A DNA stretch of 47,586 nucleotides, taken from contig CAISGE010000050.1 in NCBI GenBank assembly GCA_903884815.1, forward strand, positions 1 to 47,586. The letters run 5' to 3'. Below, piece after piece: positions 17,545 to 26,548 of this stretch (positions are counted from its first letter, which is position 1; every line of letters begins with the position of its first letter). The notes below the pieces were generated by a model that was not told the origin of the DNA, made no database searches, and saw only the letters and a program-made list of their open reading frames with translations. Position numbers and translations under genes: made by a program. This stretch comes from Candidatus Omnitrophota bacterium (GTDB lineage: Bacteria; Omnitrophota; Omnitrophia; Omnitrophales; Aquincolibacteriaceae).

Positions 17545-18312
17545 CTACCAATTACTCAGCAGCTTCTTGAGCTCGCCGGCGCGGCGGCGGGAAAGAGGAA
17601 GCTTGGCCTTGAGAGACCCTTTGAGCAGGATCTCGAAATTCTCGTTAAAAAGCGGGGCGACTTTTTCGATCTTTGAAACATTCACGATGAAAGCCCGATG
17701 ACTTCTGAAAAATCGCGTCGGGTCCAGGACCTCCTCCAGTTCTTCAAGCGTCATATTAATGATGAGTTCCCGGTCCGCCAGATAGGCCGTCACCTCGGTA
17801 TTCAAGGCGTGAAAATAATAGACCTCCTCAGGATCGATCAAGGTCTTCTCTTTGGAGTTCCGTTTCCGGCCGATAACCTTCTTGACCGTCCCCCGCGCCA
17901 CAAGGTCTCTATCCAGTGCCGCAAGGCTCTCCTTGGCACTTTTCTTGAGCCGGAGCTGTTCCCTTACCCGCTCACAGGCCTCCTTCAGACGGTTCCCGTC
18001 AAAAGGCTTCAGGATATAGTCCAGGGCATGCGTTTCAAAAGCCTTCACGGCATAGGTGTCAAATGCCGTGGCAAAAACGACAAGCGGCGGTTCCTTCCAT
18101 TTGGAAAGACATCCCGCCACTTCCAGACCGTTCATGCCAGGCATGTCAATATCCAGAAAAACCATGTCGACGGCAAGGTCTTTGACCATCCGCAGCGCGT
18201 CCACCCCTGTCGCTGCGGTGCCGGCCACCTCAAAGTCTTTTTCTTCACCCAGAAATTGAAGGAGCCTGTTCTGCGCTGATTTCTCGTCATCCACCACAAG
18301 AACTTTGATCAT
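17545..18312 (-). CDS. LytTR-family response regulator
   Basis: The 255-residue protein has an N-terminal receiver domain (VVDDE, phospho-acceptor D54 in VFLDIDMPGMNG, KPF near residue 103) and a C-terminal LytTR DNA-binding domain (YYFHA...TYL-like strand, FFRSHRAFIVNVSKI). Proteins of this type bind pairs of 9-bp direct repeats about 21 bp apart and often control exported or cell-surface products. The ATG overlaps the kinase stop codon as ATGA, so kinase and regulator are co-translated. Plausible targets are the Cys-rich/exported gene pairs downstream, which carry repeats with 20-21 nt spacing; this is inference. Confidence 0.92.
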   Translation of the reverse strand: MIKVLVVDDEKSAQNRLLQFLGEEKDFEVAGTAATGVDALRMVKDLAVDMVFLDIDMPGMNGLEVAGCLSKWKEPPLVVFATAFDTYAVKAFETHALDYILKPFDGNRLKEACERVREQLRLKKSAKESLAALDRDLVARGTVKKVIGRKRNSKEKTLIDPEEVYYFHALNTEVTAYLADRELIINMTLEELEEVLDPTRFFRSHRAFIVNVSKIEKVAPLFNENFEILLKGSLKAKLPLSRRRAGELKKLLSNW

Positions 18313-19922
18313 GGCTTATCTCCTTCTATTAAAGCCGGGATGCGGACGGTGACCTTTGTCCCCTGCGACGGCGTGCCTTCATATTGAAGACCGTGATCCG
18401 CACCGTAGGCGCGAACGAGCCTCTGGTGAATGTTCCGAACCCCGATCCCTGTCCCTTCGACTTTATTCGTTTTCCCGGAGATCAGGTCCGCAAAAAACCC
18501 TTCGGGCTTTCCGGCTCCGGTATCCGAGATCTCCACCCGTAATATTTTTTCTTTTACACACGCGGTGATCTTCAGCGTCCCGCCTCCCTGTTTTTTACGG
18601 AGTCCGTGACGAACCGCGTTCTCGACAAGCGGCTGGAACACAAGAAGCGGCACCTTCATGTCCCAAACGGATTCCGGAAGATCAATTTTTTTCTCGACAC
18701 ACAGACTTTCACCGAACCTTGCTTTCTCAATCTCAAGATAGGCCTCCATAAAATTCATCTCCTCGCGGAAAGTCGCCCGTTCCTCTTTCCGGTCAAGAGA
18801 ATGCCGCAGGAATTCCGAAAGCTTGAGGATCAGTTTTTCGGCAATATCGGTTTTTCCATTATGGCAGACATCCGCGATGGTATTAAGGGCATTAAAGAGA
18901 AAATGAGGACGAAGCTGGGCCTGAAGAAAGAGAAGGTGCGTCCGGAGCAATTCATTCTCCGTGTCGCGGCTGAGCTCTTCCCGGAGCACGGCGCTCACCA
19001 CCGCAAAAAAGAGCACCACGCCGGCGGTCTCAAGGCCCGCCAGGAGCAGCATGCTGAAGGCCATATAGAGCGGAGGCAATACCGAGACGGACGGAATGTA
19101 AACCACCGCCCCGTGAATAAGACCAACGGCTAACCCACATCCCAAAGCCATCTTGACCGAGCGGTCGTATCGTTTGACCCACCGTGAGGCCACCCCGCTG
19201 ATCAGCGCGGACGCGATCATGAGTCCCAAAGGCCATGGGCTCAGATCCCCCATAAGGATCGCGATCGCTCCGAGTATCAAAGCGACCGGCAGAGAGGTCA
19301 GCCATCCCCCGATCAGCCCGCTCACAATGATCAGCACGATACGCATATCGAAAAAAGCGAACACCGAACTTCCATAGCGATAAACATCCAGGCCCCAAAA
19401 AAGTCCGGCCAGAATGACCGTGAACAGAGAAAGACGAAGCTTCAACAAAATTGGAAAATTTCTTCGCTTGAGAGCTGTTCGCCAAGACGAGCTCCGGATG
19501 AAGAGAAACGCGATCAGGGCCAGGAACGCGAATTTCTGGAGAATATCCCAGTACGTCTCAAGCCACTGCAGTTTCCGCGTCTCGCCCGTGGATCGATTCA
19601 GGGAGCTCCAGAGCTTCAGGTCCTGGGCCGCTTGGTCGAGCGCCGCTCCGGCCTCCTGCAACGAATCCCTGTCCAAAGAGTATTTAGCCTCGCGAAGCTT
19701 GGGAAGGATCTCGAGAGGATCTTCAGAGGAAAGCCCGTACTGTTCCGCCTGGGACAGGACCGATTCGTAACGCCGGGTCAGCTCTTCACGGGATGGTTCT
19801 TGGGCAAAAAGGCGCGGGCCAAAAAGGACGAGAAACGTTAGCACGAAGATAAAACATGCTACCGGGGATAGCCGAGCTCGCGTTTTCATGGATGCGCCGG
19901 AAAGGACGCGGACCCCTTTCAA
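18309..19922 (-). CDS. LytS-type membrane sensor histidine kinase
   Basis: The 537-residue protein has an N-terminal signal/membrane segment, an extracytoplasmic helical region (about residues 40-130), then six or so transmembrane helices resembling the 5TM sensor of LytS kinases. A His_kinase domain follows (phospho-accepting His in QLRPHFLFNALNTI) with an ATPase domain (VENAVRHGL, DTGAGK, GTGIGVRNIHQRL). It pairs with the LytTR regulator downstream (ATGA overlap). I chose the TTG start at 19922 because it overlaps the upstream stop as TTGA, a coupling arrangement. An ATG at 19889 is an alternative 11 residues later. The upstream coupled gene is an exported protein that could act as ligand or co-sensor. 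Confidence 0.9.
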   Translation of the reverse strand: MKGVRVLSGASMKTRARLSPVACFIFVLTFLVLFGPRLFAQEPSREELTRRYESVLSQAEQYGLSSEDPLEILPKLREAKYSLDRDSLQEAGAALDQAAQDLKLWSSLNRSTGETRKLQWLETYWDILQKFAFLALIAFLFIRSSSWRTALKRRNFPILLKLRLSLFTVILAGLFWGLDVYRYGSSVFAFFDMRIVLIIVSGLIGGWLTSLPVALILGAIAILMGDLSPWPLGLMIASALISGVASRWVKRYDRSVKMALGCGLAVGLIHGAVVYIPSVSVLPPLYMAFSMLLLAGLETAGVVLFFAVVSAVLREELSRDTENELLRTHLLFLQAQLRPHFLFNALNTIADVCHNGKTDIAEKLILKLSEFLRHSLDRKEERATFREEMNFMEAYLEIEKARFGESLCVEKKIDLPESVWDMKVPLLVFQPLVENAVRHGLRKKQGGGTLKITACVKEKILRVEISDTGAGKPEGFFADLISGKTNKVEGTGIGVRNIHQRLVRAYGADHGLQYEGTPSQGTKVTVRIPALIEGDKP

Positions 19923-21466
19923 TTTCGCTGAATAGGCCGGACAAATTCGACATTGCCCACTGCTTCAGGAAATTTAAAAAAAACGGTGTCATAAACTTTC
20001 CCTCTGTATCGAAACATTCCCCCCTCCGCTTTAGCCTTTTCCTGAAGCTCGATCAGCCTCTTGAGCACCTTGAGATACCGGGCAAGGTCCTTGGCCGTAA
20101 GGTTCCTGCCATAAAGGACCCATTTCAGATAGGGATGCAGCGCCTCGGGAGGATTGAGTATTTTTTGGACCCGGAGGAAAAACGAATCAATATAGACCGA
20201 GTCTTCCGTATAAAAATCAGCCGGTGAAACATGCTCGACCGCCGTTCTTTCCGTCTCGTTTCTACGTTGCGCGTCACTGAACGGCTCCGACAGCGCGGCC
20301 TGCCCGAGATTCTGTTGCGCCTTCCCGATATTGTCCATAATAACGTTCATGTGTCCCTGCCCGATGCGATCGAAAATGTGTTCCATGTAGGACATGGGAT
20401 GCGCCGTTTGGACGGACTGACCCGGCGCGGTCACGGCGAAAACGACCCTCGGCTTTGCTGGGGATAACGCACCACCAGTTTGCAAACTAGAAGGCGAGGT
20501 CCCGGAATTACGACCCGACGCCCCATCGCTTCCTTTCGAAGACGAAAAGAACCGGTTGATATGAGCATCGAAAACATCGACCACGCCGCGGGTGTCGGAA
20601 AGGAATGTTTCGATGTTCTTTCCTTCGGACGTATTGGGATCGCGAACCAGGATCTCCTTGAGCCGATTCGCGATCTGCGTTTCATATTCCACGTGAGTGG
20701 GGTCATTAAGATAGTTCCTGATGAATTCAACCGGATCGTCGACACGGTAGGACGTTTCTTTTTGCACACGGCCGGAAGCATCCAGATACGCCTCCGTGAA
20801 CACATTATCCAGGAATTTTCCGAGGATCTGATAATCATCCGGCGTCAACTGAATGACAAGAGACTCGTCCTTTTCAGAGATTGCGGCGTAGGATTTATTC
20901 TGCGTGGGATCCTGAACGAGATCGGGCACCTTGATAATTCTACTATCCTCGACGTTAGTGTACGTGCTACCGTCGGCTAAAAAGTTCGCCATGTCCGACA
21001 GGGATACAGGAACCTGATACGTATAGCTTACTCCGTTGGTCGGATCATAGGAATAGGTATAGGTCTCGCCGGGATTTGAATCAATGGCTTGATATTGATG
21101 CAGACCCTGGGATTGGAGCGAACGCCCTTGCAGAGCTGCGGTATCTCCGGAAGAAGCCGCGTTTTTTTCCGTTTGCCCGCCTTCAGAAGCGGACTCCGGA
21201 AGAGATAGCGGATTGGTATTGTACGTGTACGAGAAGGAAGACGAATCTGCTTGAACAGCCGGCTGAATATCTTGCGCGGATGCTGTATCTTCTCCCGGCA
21301 CATACTGCTTGACCGCCTGAAACTGGTTGGGCTCACCAGTTGAAATAACCGTTTCCGAGGCATAGGCCGGAACAGAAATGAAACTCATGAGTAGCGCCAA
21401 AATCACCGCTACGAACCTCGAATTTCCCGTCGCGCATTTCATGATTTTCATATCAACGTTTTTCAT
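19919..21466 (-). CDS. Exported protein of unknown function coupled to the LytS/LytTR system
   Basis: The 515-residue product has a signal peptide (FVAVILALLMSF...AYAS). It is followed by a low-complexity Ser/Gln/Tyr-rich stretch (residues about 40-150, with SYTYNTNP and YTYSYDPTNG) and a more ordered charged C-terminal half ending RFRPI-like without a membrane anchor. The C-terminal region looks helical (DLARYLKVLKRLIELQEKAKAE). I chose the ATG at 21466; TTG and further in-frame ATGs lie close by. Its TGA overlaps the kinase start, so the three genes form one operon. I do not recognise a family. An accessory or ligand role for the kinase is inferred from position only. Confidence 0.75.
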   Translation of the reverse strand: MKNVDMKIMKCATGNSRFVAVILALLMSFISVPAYASETVISTGEPNQFQAVKQYVPGEDTASAQDIQPAVQADSSSFSYTYNTNPLSLPESASEGGQTEKNAASSGDTAALQGRSLQSQGLHQYQAIDSNPGETYTYSYDPTNGVSYTYQVPVSLSDMANFLADGSTYTNVEDSRIIKVPDLVQDPTQNKSYAAISEKDESLVIQLTPDDYQILGKFLDNVFTEAYLDASGRVQKETSYRVDDPVEFIRNYLNDPTHVEYETQIANRLKEILVRDPNTSEGKNIETFLSDTRGVVDVFDAHINRFFSSSKGSDGASGRNSGTSPSSLQTGGALSPAKPRVVFAVTAPGQSVQTAHPMSYMEHIFDRIGQGHMNVIMDNIGKAQQNLGQAALSEPFSDAQRRNETERTAVEHVSPADFYTEDSVYIDSFFLRVQKILNPPEALHPYLKWVLYGRNLTAKDLARYLKVLKRLIELQEKAKAEGGMFRYRGKVYDTVFFKFPEAVGNVEFVRPIQRN

Positions 21467-21587
21467 ACCCAAAGGTTACCTTAAAAGTTTTTTATATGCA
21501 ACGGTTTGCAAAAGTTCATTTATAGCAAGAAATAGCTCTTTAGAACATGCTGATCTAGGCTTATCAAGGGTCCTTAAAATCGGAAGG

Positions 21588-23272
21588 CTATGCGCCAGAA
21601 GATGATAAAAGAACTGCGGAATGGCCGGCTCCGCTTTTCAAATCCGCACCCTCGTCCATACGATCCCTAACAGTAAGATCAAGGATCATGAACGGCAGAG
21701 AGAGCAACATCACGAACTCACCGAAGGCAACCCCAATTCCCTTCACGGGAAGCCAATTAAAACCAAAAGCTCCGAGGAACAAAAAAACCGCGAAAGGCAA
21801 AGCGGCCGTTTTAAAGAAGAATGCCCACGAGTTGGAATGGATCATGATCAGCGCCAGAGGAAAGATCCACAAGACATCCGTGTAAGAAAAATTAATCACC
21901 CAGAAATAATTTGACGCCGAGAATAATCCCGATCCGATCAACCACGGGATGGCATGCGGGATCCTCTTGCTACTACGCGGAAACCGAAAACACTCCCCGA
22001 TCCGCTTCCGCCTGAGCCACAGCATTCCCCCCGCAAAAAAAGGAGGAATAGCAATATCCCGATTTTTTTTGAAAAGAATTGGAATCGCTCAAAGAGCCCG
22101 GGGAAAACACTTCGCGACCCCAAAAAGGATGCGTTAATGTTGTCGGGTGCCGGATCCCACTCCAGAAAAGACCTCTGAACATCAGGGGCCGCGCCATCAA
22201 AGAACGAATTGCCATAATGATAGACCGGTGCCCCGGCATATACGGACGAGAGAGAGGCCCCGTTTAACACCTTACCTTGCGTAAAATAGCCGCTCCACAC
22301 CGCTGGCCCGGCGAAGACGACCGGCAATGCGATCCCGAGAGCCAAGCCTCCTAGAGTTCCTGCCAGGAACTTCCATTTTCTCAAGAATAGGAATGGAACG
22401 AGGATGAATACCGCATTGAGTCTGAACGTAGCCAAAAATCCAAGCACAAAACCGCTTACAAACTCGAGCTTCTTTTTATCAAAACAATAATAGGCTGCCG
22501 ACAGCAGAAACAGATACAGAACATACTTCTGACCCCGGATCACATGCAAATGATACGAATAACTTCCGGCAATGAAACAGAGCGCCACAATCCAAACCGC
22601 CCGCGGTCCACCTCTCCAGCGCGCGCAGGACGCAAGCAGATGCACCGAAAAAAGCATCAGAACCCAGGTGAGGAAGAATCAGAAAGGCTTCACGAACTCA
22701 AGCGGCAAGCGGTAAAGCGGGTAAAAGGCCACAAGGAAAGAGGGCGACGCTGATTGCACGGGACCGTTCCTTAATGTCGGCCGCTTATGCGTCTTCAGGT
22801 CGTTCTTCAGCGCCAGCCGCGGGCATTGAAGGGGGTAAGCCGCCTCCAAAATCCTGCGATTCTTCCTCCGGAAGTCATCTTCTAAGGGACCTGCCCGCAG
22901 CGTAAGCGCCTCGAATCCGGGCAGGCCTGGCTTCAGCAATTTGCGGACGAAGCGGATGTTTCTCAATATCAGATTTAAAGCTTGAAGATCGGACTTGATA
23001 TTGGGGACTGCTATGCCATCCCGCTCAAGCGCCGCCCGCAACCTCTGCGGCGTAAGACCCTGTCGAAACTCATCTCTCTCAAAAGCCGGCGTGATATACC
23101 AGTTCGGATCGTACCCGGCCATCAGGCGACGCGACGGATGCAAATGGTCGCGAATATCGCCGCAAGCCAGTTCCTGAACCGCACGCCACTCCGAAGAGAA
23201 CCGGACCAAAGCAAATGCTCCCAGCGCGAGCAGGATCAGATAGATCGCAAAGGTTCTGGCCTTCGGCATCAT
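21588..23272 (-). pseudogene. Broken GT87-like polytopic membrane mannosyltransferase
   Basis: Three open segments make up one polytopic membrane protein. 23272-22679 starts at ATG and has an N-terminal TM helix and a large polar loop (MAGYDPNWY), ending at TGA. The same frame continues as 22657-about 22030 with several TM helices. The last part, to 21588, lies in another frame. The TGA (22681-22679) interrupts a hydrophobic run, and a 1-nt shift occurs at the T7/G6 homopolymers near 22026-22041. The plan (TM, loop with Asp, FYPLYRLPLEF, many TMs) resembles DUF2029/GT87 polyprenyl-phosphate-dependent glycosyltransferases. The family call is tentative; the interruptions are seen directly. Confidence 0.6.
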
Positions 23273-23328
23273 ACCCGGCTTTCCTCCATTATGAGGACCG
23301 TATTTTTCCGGGCGACAAGGATAACAAT

Positions 23329-24162
23329 CTAGAGCTTCCGCCGTTTTTGCTGCGCGGCATCCAAAAACTTGGCGAGCTTGCGGGGATCGCGGGATTGCAG
23401 GAGTTTTTTGAAGATGTGGAGATTTTTCTCAAAGCGGGTCAAAACATTCAACATCACTTTTCGGTTGGAGGAAAAGATCGGCTGCCAGATGGACGATGCC
23501 GCGGCTGCAATCCGGGTGGTGTCACGGAAACCCGTAGAAGCCACCTTGAGAGAGGGAGCAGAAACGGTGTGCATCAGACAAGCCGCGATTGCGTGCGGCA
23601 AATGGCTCACTTCCCCGACGAGCCGGTCATGAGCTTCGGGAGTCAGTTCGAGGATGTGCGATGAAAACCGCGACCAGAACTTTTTCGCTGTTTTGTAAGC
23701 ACAAGGGCAGGTCTTGCGATCCCGCGTCATGAGCACCAGGCCGCCCTCATAAAGGGCGGGATTCACAGCCGCGATCCCCCGCCGATGGGAACCGACCATG
23801 GGATGGCATCCGACAAAAGAAAGATTTTTCCACTTGCGTGAGTTCACCTGATTTAAAACCGAGGCCTTGACGCTCCCGACATCGAGAACCACAGCGCCTT
23901 TCGCGCAAACCTTGTCGATCGCCTCAAGATAAGGCAGGAAGGTATCCACCGGCGTGCAGAGGATGACGAGGTCTGCGCCGTGCGCGCCAAAAAGAGGCTC
24001 GCGCGTAGCTTCATGCACCCATTTCATTTTCTTAGCGAGAGCAAGCGCCTCGTAACTACGGCTGATCCCGGTGATCCGGGCGCCGGGGAACTTCTTGCGG
24101 CATGCCGCCGCGAGAGAGCCACCCATTAATCCTAACCCGATAATAGATATTTTCTTAAACAT
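23329..24162 (-). CDS. tyrA: Prephenate dehydrogenase
   Basis: TyrA oxidatively decarboxylates prephenate to 4-hydroxyphenylpyruvate with NAD(P), for tyrosine synthesis. The 277-residue protein has the dinucleotide-binding GLGLMGGSLA, the CTPVD loop, the GCHPMVGSHRRG motif with the catalytic His region, and VSHLPHAIA. Length fits the monofunctional enzyme. The ATG at 24162 (MFKKISIIGLG) has GAGGAA about 10 nt upstream; the ATG at 24180 sits against a heptad palindrome and is less likely. It is the last gene of the aromatic block pheA-hisC-aroF-tyrA. Arogenate specificity cannot be excluded. Confidence 0.93.
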   Translation of the reverse strand: MFKKISIIGLGLMGGSLAAACRKKFPGARITGISRSYEALALAKKMKWVHEATREPLFGAHGADLVILCTPVDTFLPYLEAIDKVCAKGAVVLDVGSVKASVLNQVNSRKWKNLSFVGCHPMVGSHRRGIAAVNPALYEGGLVLMTRDRKTCPCAYKTAKKFWSRFSSHILELTPEAHDRLVGEVSHLPHAIAACLMHTVSAPSLKVASTGFRDTTRIAAAASSIWQPIFSSNRKVMLNVLTRFEKNLHIFKKLLQSRDPRKLAKFLDAAQQKRRKL

Positions 24163-24180
24163 AAGTGCTTCATTCCTCAT

Positions 24181-24257
24181 GTAAGGAGTACGGCGGAAAG
24201 CGTACGGCGAAAATCTTTAGAAACATATCGCCGTACTCCGTACACCGTACGCCGTAC
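24181..24257. repeat. GTACGGM heptad palindrome between aroF and tyrA
   Basis: Left heptads are GTAAGGA, GTACGGC, GGAAAGC, GTACGGC; right heptads are CGCCGTA, CTCCGTA, CACCGTA, CGCCGTA. The loop is about 20 nt. The element ends 2 nt from the aroF stop codon. Confidence 0.9.
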
Positions 24258-24259
24258 GA

Positions 24260-25276
24260 TTAGATATCCCTTCCTACCGCCTGCGCAACAGCGCGGGCAC
24301 GCTTCATCATCTCCTCGAACTGGACCGGCAGAAGCGACTGTTCGCCGTCGCTTTTCGCCTCTTCCGGGCACTGATGGATCTCGATCATAAGTCCGTCACA
24401 ACCGGCCGCGACGCCCGCCATCGCCATCGGAGCGACAAAATCACGGTAGCCCGTTCCGTGCGAAGGATCAACCAGCACCGGAAGATGGGTCTCTTTCTTG
24501 ATCACCGGGATCGCGTTCAGGTCCAGCGTGTTCCTCGTCGAGGTCTCAAAGGTCCTGATCCCCCGCTCGCAGAGCATGACTTTAAAATTCCCCTTAGAGA
24601 GCAGGTACTCCGCCGACATCAGGAGATCCTTGACCGTGGCGGCAAGCCCTCGCTTCAGGAGCACCGCTTTCTTGGTCATCCCGCATTCCTTGAGAAGATC
24701 GAAATTCTGCATATTGCGAGCGCCGATCTGGAGCATGTCCGAGTACTGCGACACAAGCTCGACTTGCCGCGTATCCATCACTTCCGTGCAAACAAGCAGG
24801 CCGGTTTCATCCGCGGCTTTGCGAAGATATTTCAGACCTTCTTCCCCAAGCCCCTGGAAGGAATAGGGGGAGGTTCGCGGCTTAAAAGCGCCGCCACGAA
24901 GGAATGTCCCGCCCGCCTTCTTCACGACTTTCGCGAGATGGAGAAGCATGTCGTAGTTCTCGACCGAGCACGGTCCCGCCATCACGACGATCTTCTTGCC
25001 GCCGACTTTCACGCCATTGCCCATATCAAATTCGGTATTCTCGGCCTTGTAGTCACGACTCGCCAGTTTGTAGGGCTTGAGGATGGACATCACATGCTCG
25101 ACGCCGGGGAACGCCTCCAGCGGTTGCACCTGGAGTTTCTCTTCTTCCCCGATCACCCCGATGACGGTACGTTCAATGCCGCGGGAAACGCTCGGCGTGA
25201 GGCCCAGTTCGCGAACCTTTTGACAAATGTGCTCAAGTTCCTGCGGTGTGGCGGTTTTCTTAAGAACGATGATCAT
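24260..25276 (-). CDS. aroF: 3-deoxy-7-phosphoheptulonate synthase (DAHP synthase, type I-beta)
   Basis: This enzyme condenses PEP with erythrose-4-phosphate, the entry step of the shikimate pathway. The 338-residue protein has an N-terminal ferredoxin-like regulatory domain (about 70 residues, VLKKTATPQELEHI) typical of the T. maritima-like class. The catalytic barrel follows with AGPCSVEN, RGGAFKPRTSPYSFQG, the lysine in LLKRG and DPSHGTG. The ATG has GGAGAA about 10 nt upstream. It lies between the hisC-like aminotransferase and tyrA in an aromatic amino acid operon. The N-terminal domain suggests feedback control by an aromatic amino acid or prephenate. Confidence 0.95.
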   Translation of the reverse strand: MIIVLKKTATPQELEHICQKVRELGLTPSVSRGIERTVIGVIGEEEKLQVQPLEAFPGVEHVMSILKPYKLASRDYKAENTEFDMGNGVKVGGKKIVVMAGPCSVENYDMLLHLAKVVKKAGGTFLRGGAFKPRTSPYSFQGLGEEGLKYLRKAADETGLLVCTEVMDTRQVELVSQYSDMLQIGARNMQNFDLLKECGMTKKAVLLKRGLAATVKDLLMSAEYLLSKGNFKVMLCERGIRTFETSTRNTLDLNAIPVIKKETHLPVLVDPSHGTGYRDFVAPMAMAGVAAGCDGLMIEIHQCPEEAKSDGEQSLLPVQFEEMMKRARAVAQAVGRDI

Positions 25277-25301
25277 ATTTTTTTATTCTCCAATAAAAAA
25301 T

Positions 25302-25363
25302 CGGCAAACGGGAAACGATGAACGGCTAACGATTTCGTTATGCGTTCCCCGTTCCCCGTTCCC
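25302..25363. repeat. GGGNAAC heptad palindrome overlapping the 3' end of the hisC-like gene
   Basis: Left arm heptads are GGCAAAC, GGGAAAC, GATGAAC, GGCTAAC; the right arm, read on the minus strand, is GGGGAAC, GGGGAAC, GGGGAAC, GCATAAC. The loop is GATTTCGTTAT-like. The right arm encodes the last residues (GERGTGNA) and the TAA stop of the aminotransferase gene. The sequence is unrelated to the GTACGGM set, but the four-heptad-per-arm design is the same. Confidence 0.85.
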
Positions 25364-26459
25364 CTTTTTTTGTTAAGTAGCCTTTAAGCAACCGTATCAA
25401 TTCCACATTCTGACTGCGTCGTCCGATCGTGATCCGGATCCAGTCCGGCAATTTATAAGCCCCCATCGGCCGAACGATCATCCCCTGACGCAGCAGGTAC
25501 TGATAAACCTCCTGGCCATCGGACTTCATGTTCACCAGAATGAAGTTGGCCTGGCTGGGCAGATATCCGAGCCCCAATTTCTTGAGTTTGCGATAGTAAA
25601 ATTTCCGGCCACGGACCACGAGCCATTTGGTACGCCAGCGAAAAAAGGAATCATCGAGCGCCGCCGTTGCCGCCACCTGCGCGAGAGAGTTCACATTGAA
25701 CGGCTGGCGCACCTTGTGAAGATAGGCCACAAGCTCTTTCGACGCCGCACCGTAACCGATACGCAACCCGGCAAGTCCATAGGCCTTGGAAAAGGTCCTG
25801 AGAACTACCACGTTGGGCCGCCCCGCCTTCACATAGGTGAGCATTTTCGGAAAATCCTCAGCCTCCACAAAATCCACATAGGCTTCGTCAAAGCACACCA
25901 CCACATTCGCGGGAACTTTGGAAAGAAAATCCTCGACTTCCCCGGCGGTCACGTAGGTCCCGGTGGGATTATTGGGATTGGCGATAAAAATGAGCTTGGT
26001 CTTCGGCGTGATGGCCCCCAGGATCGCCTCAAGATCGTAACGGTAGTCCTTCGTCATCGGCACCGTCACGAATTTGGCGCCGCACACCTGCGAAAGTATC
26101 GGATAGACCAGGAACGTCATTTCAGAAGAGATCACTTCATCCCCTTCCGATAAGAAACCTCGAGCCAGAAGTTCGATGATCTCGTTGGAACCGTTTCCAA
26201 AAATAAGATGCGCCGGGTCTATCTCCAACTCTTCGGAAAGACGGGTCAGAAGGTAGTGGCAGCTTCCCTCAGGGTAAAGATGCACATCCCGTATCGCCGC
26301 GCGCATCGCGCGTATCGCCTTCCCCGACGGTCCGAGAGGGTTCTCGTTGGAGGCGAGTTTGATGACGTGACGCATCCCGTACTCCCGCTGAAGCTCCTTG
26401 ATCGGCTTCCCCGGTTCGTAGGGCTTGATGTCCTGGATGTTTTTTTTGAATGGAAGCAT
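25338..26459 (-). CDS. hisC: Histidinol-phosphate/aromatic aminotransferase (class I/II PLP)
   Basis: The 373-residue fold-type I aminotransferase starts with the HisC-typical IKPYEPGKPIKELQREYG and contains KLASNENPLGPSGKA, NPNNPTGT, the DEAY segment and the PLP-lysine motif RTFSKAYGLAGLRIGYG. Sequence best fits HisC. Its place between pheA and aroF suggests that it transaminates phenylpyruvate/4-hydroxyphenylpyruvate instead of, or besides, histidinol phosphate. The ATG at 26459 begins the conserved part; an upstream in-frame ATG would add 16 residues read from a heptad palindrome (FYAVHRTPY) and is rejected. The C-terminus (GERGTGNA-stop) is encoded by another heptad element. Confidence 0.9.
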   Translation of the reverse strand: MLPFKKNIQDIKPYEPGKPIKELQREYGMRHVIKLASNENPLGPSGKAIRAMRAAIRDVHLYPEGSCHYLLTRLSEELEIDPAHLIFGNGSNEIIELLARGFLSEGDEVISSEMTFLVYPILSQVCGAKFVTVPMTKDYRYDLEAILGAITPKTKLIFIANPNNPTGTYVTAGEVEDFLSKVPANVVVCFDEAYVDFVEAEDFPKMLTYVKAGRPNVVVLRTFSKAYGLAGLRIGYGAASKELVAYLHKVRQPFNVNSLAQVAATAALDDSFFRWRTKWLVVRGRKFYYRKLKKLGLGYLPSQANFILVNMKSDGQEVYQYLLRQGMIVRPMGAYKLPDWIRITIGRRSQNVELIRLLKGYLTKKGERGTGNA

Positions 26460-26475
26460 AAGTCCCTGTTCTGAG

Positions 26476-26546
26476 TATGGAGTACGGTGTACGGCGTAAA
26501 ACCTCATCGGCGCAGGCTCCGGACTCCGAACTCCGTACGCCGTACT
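26476..26546. repeat. GTACGGM heptad palindrome between pheA and hisC
   Basis: Left heptads are GTATGGA, GTACGGT, GTACGGC, GTAAAAC; right heptads are of the CTCCGAA, CTCCGTA, CGCCGTA kind. It ends 2 nt from the pheA stop codon and encroaches on the region just upstream of the hisC start. Confidence 0.88.
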
Positions 26547-26548
26547 AG

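Noticed and set aside
22679..22681. In-frame TGA read as selenocysteine or as a reassigned codon
   Set aside because: It lies in a hydrophobic Phe-rich stretch with no catalytic Cys position or visible SECIS hairpin. TGA is a normal stop for fabF and other genes here.
26460..26507. 16-residue N-terminal extension of the hisC-like protein
   Set aside because: It is translated from a heptad palindrome (FYAVHRTPY) and lies before the conserved aminotransferase start.
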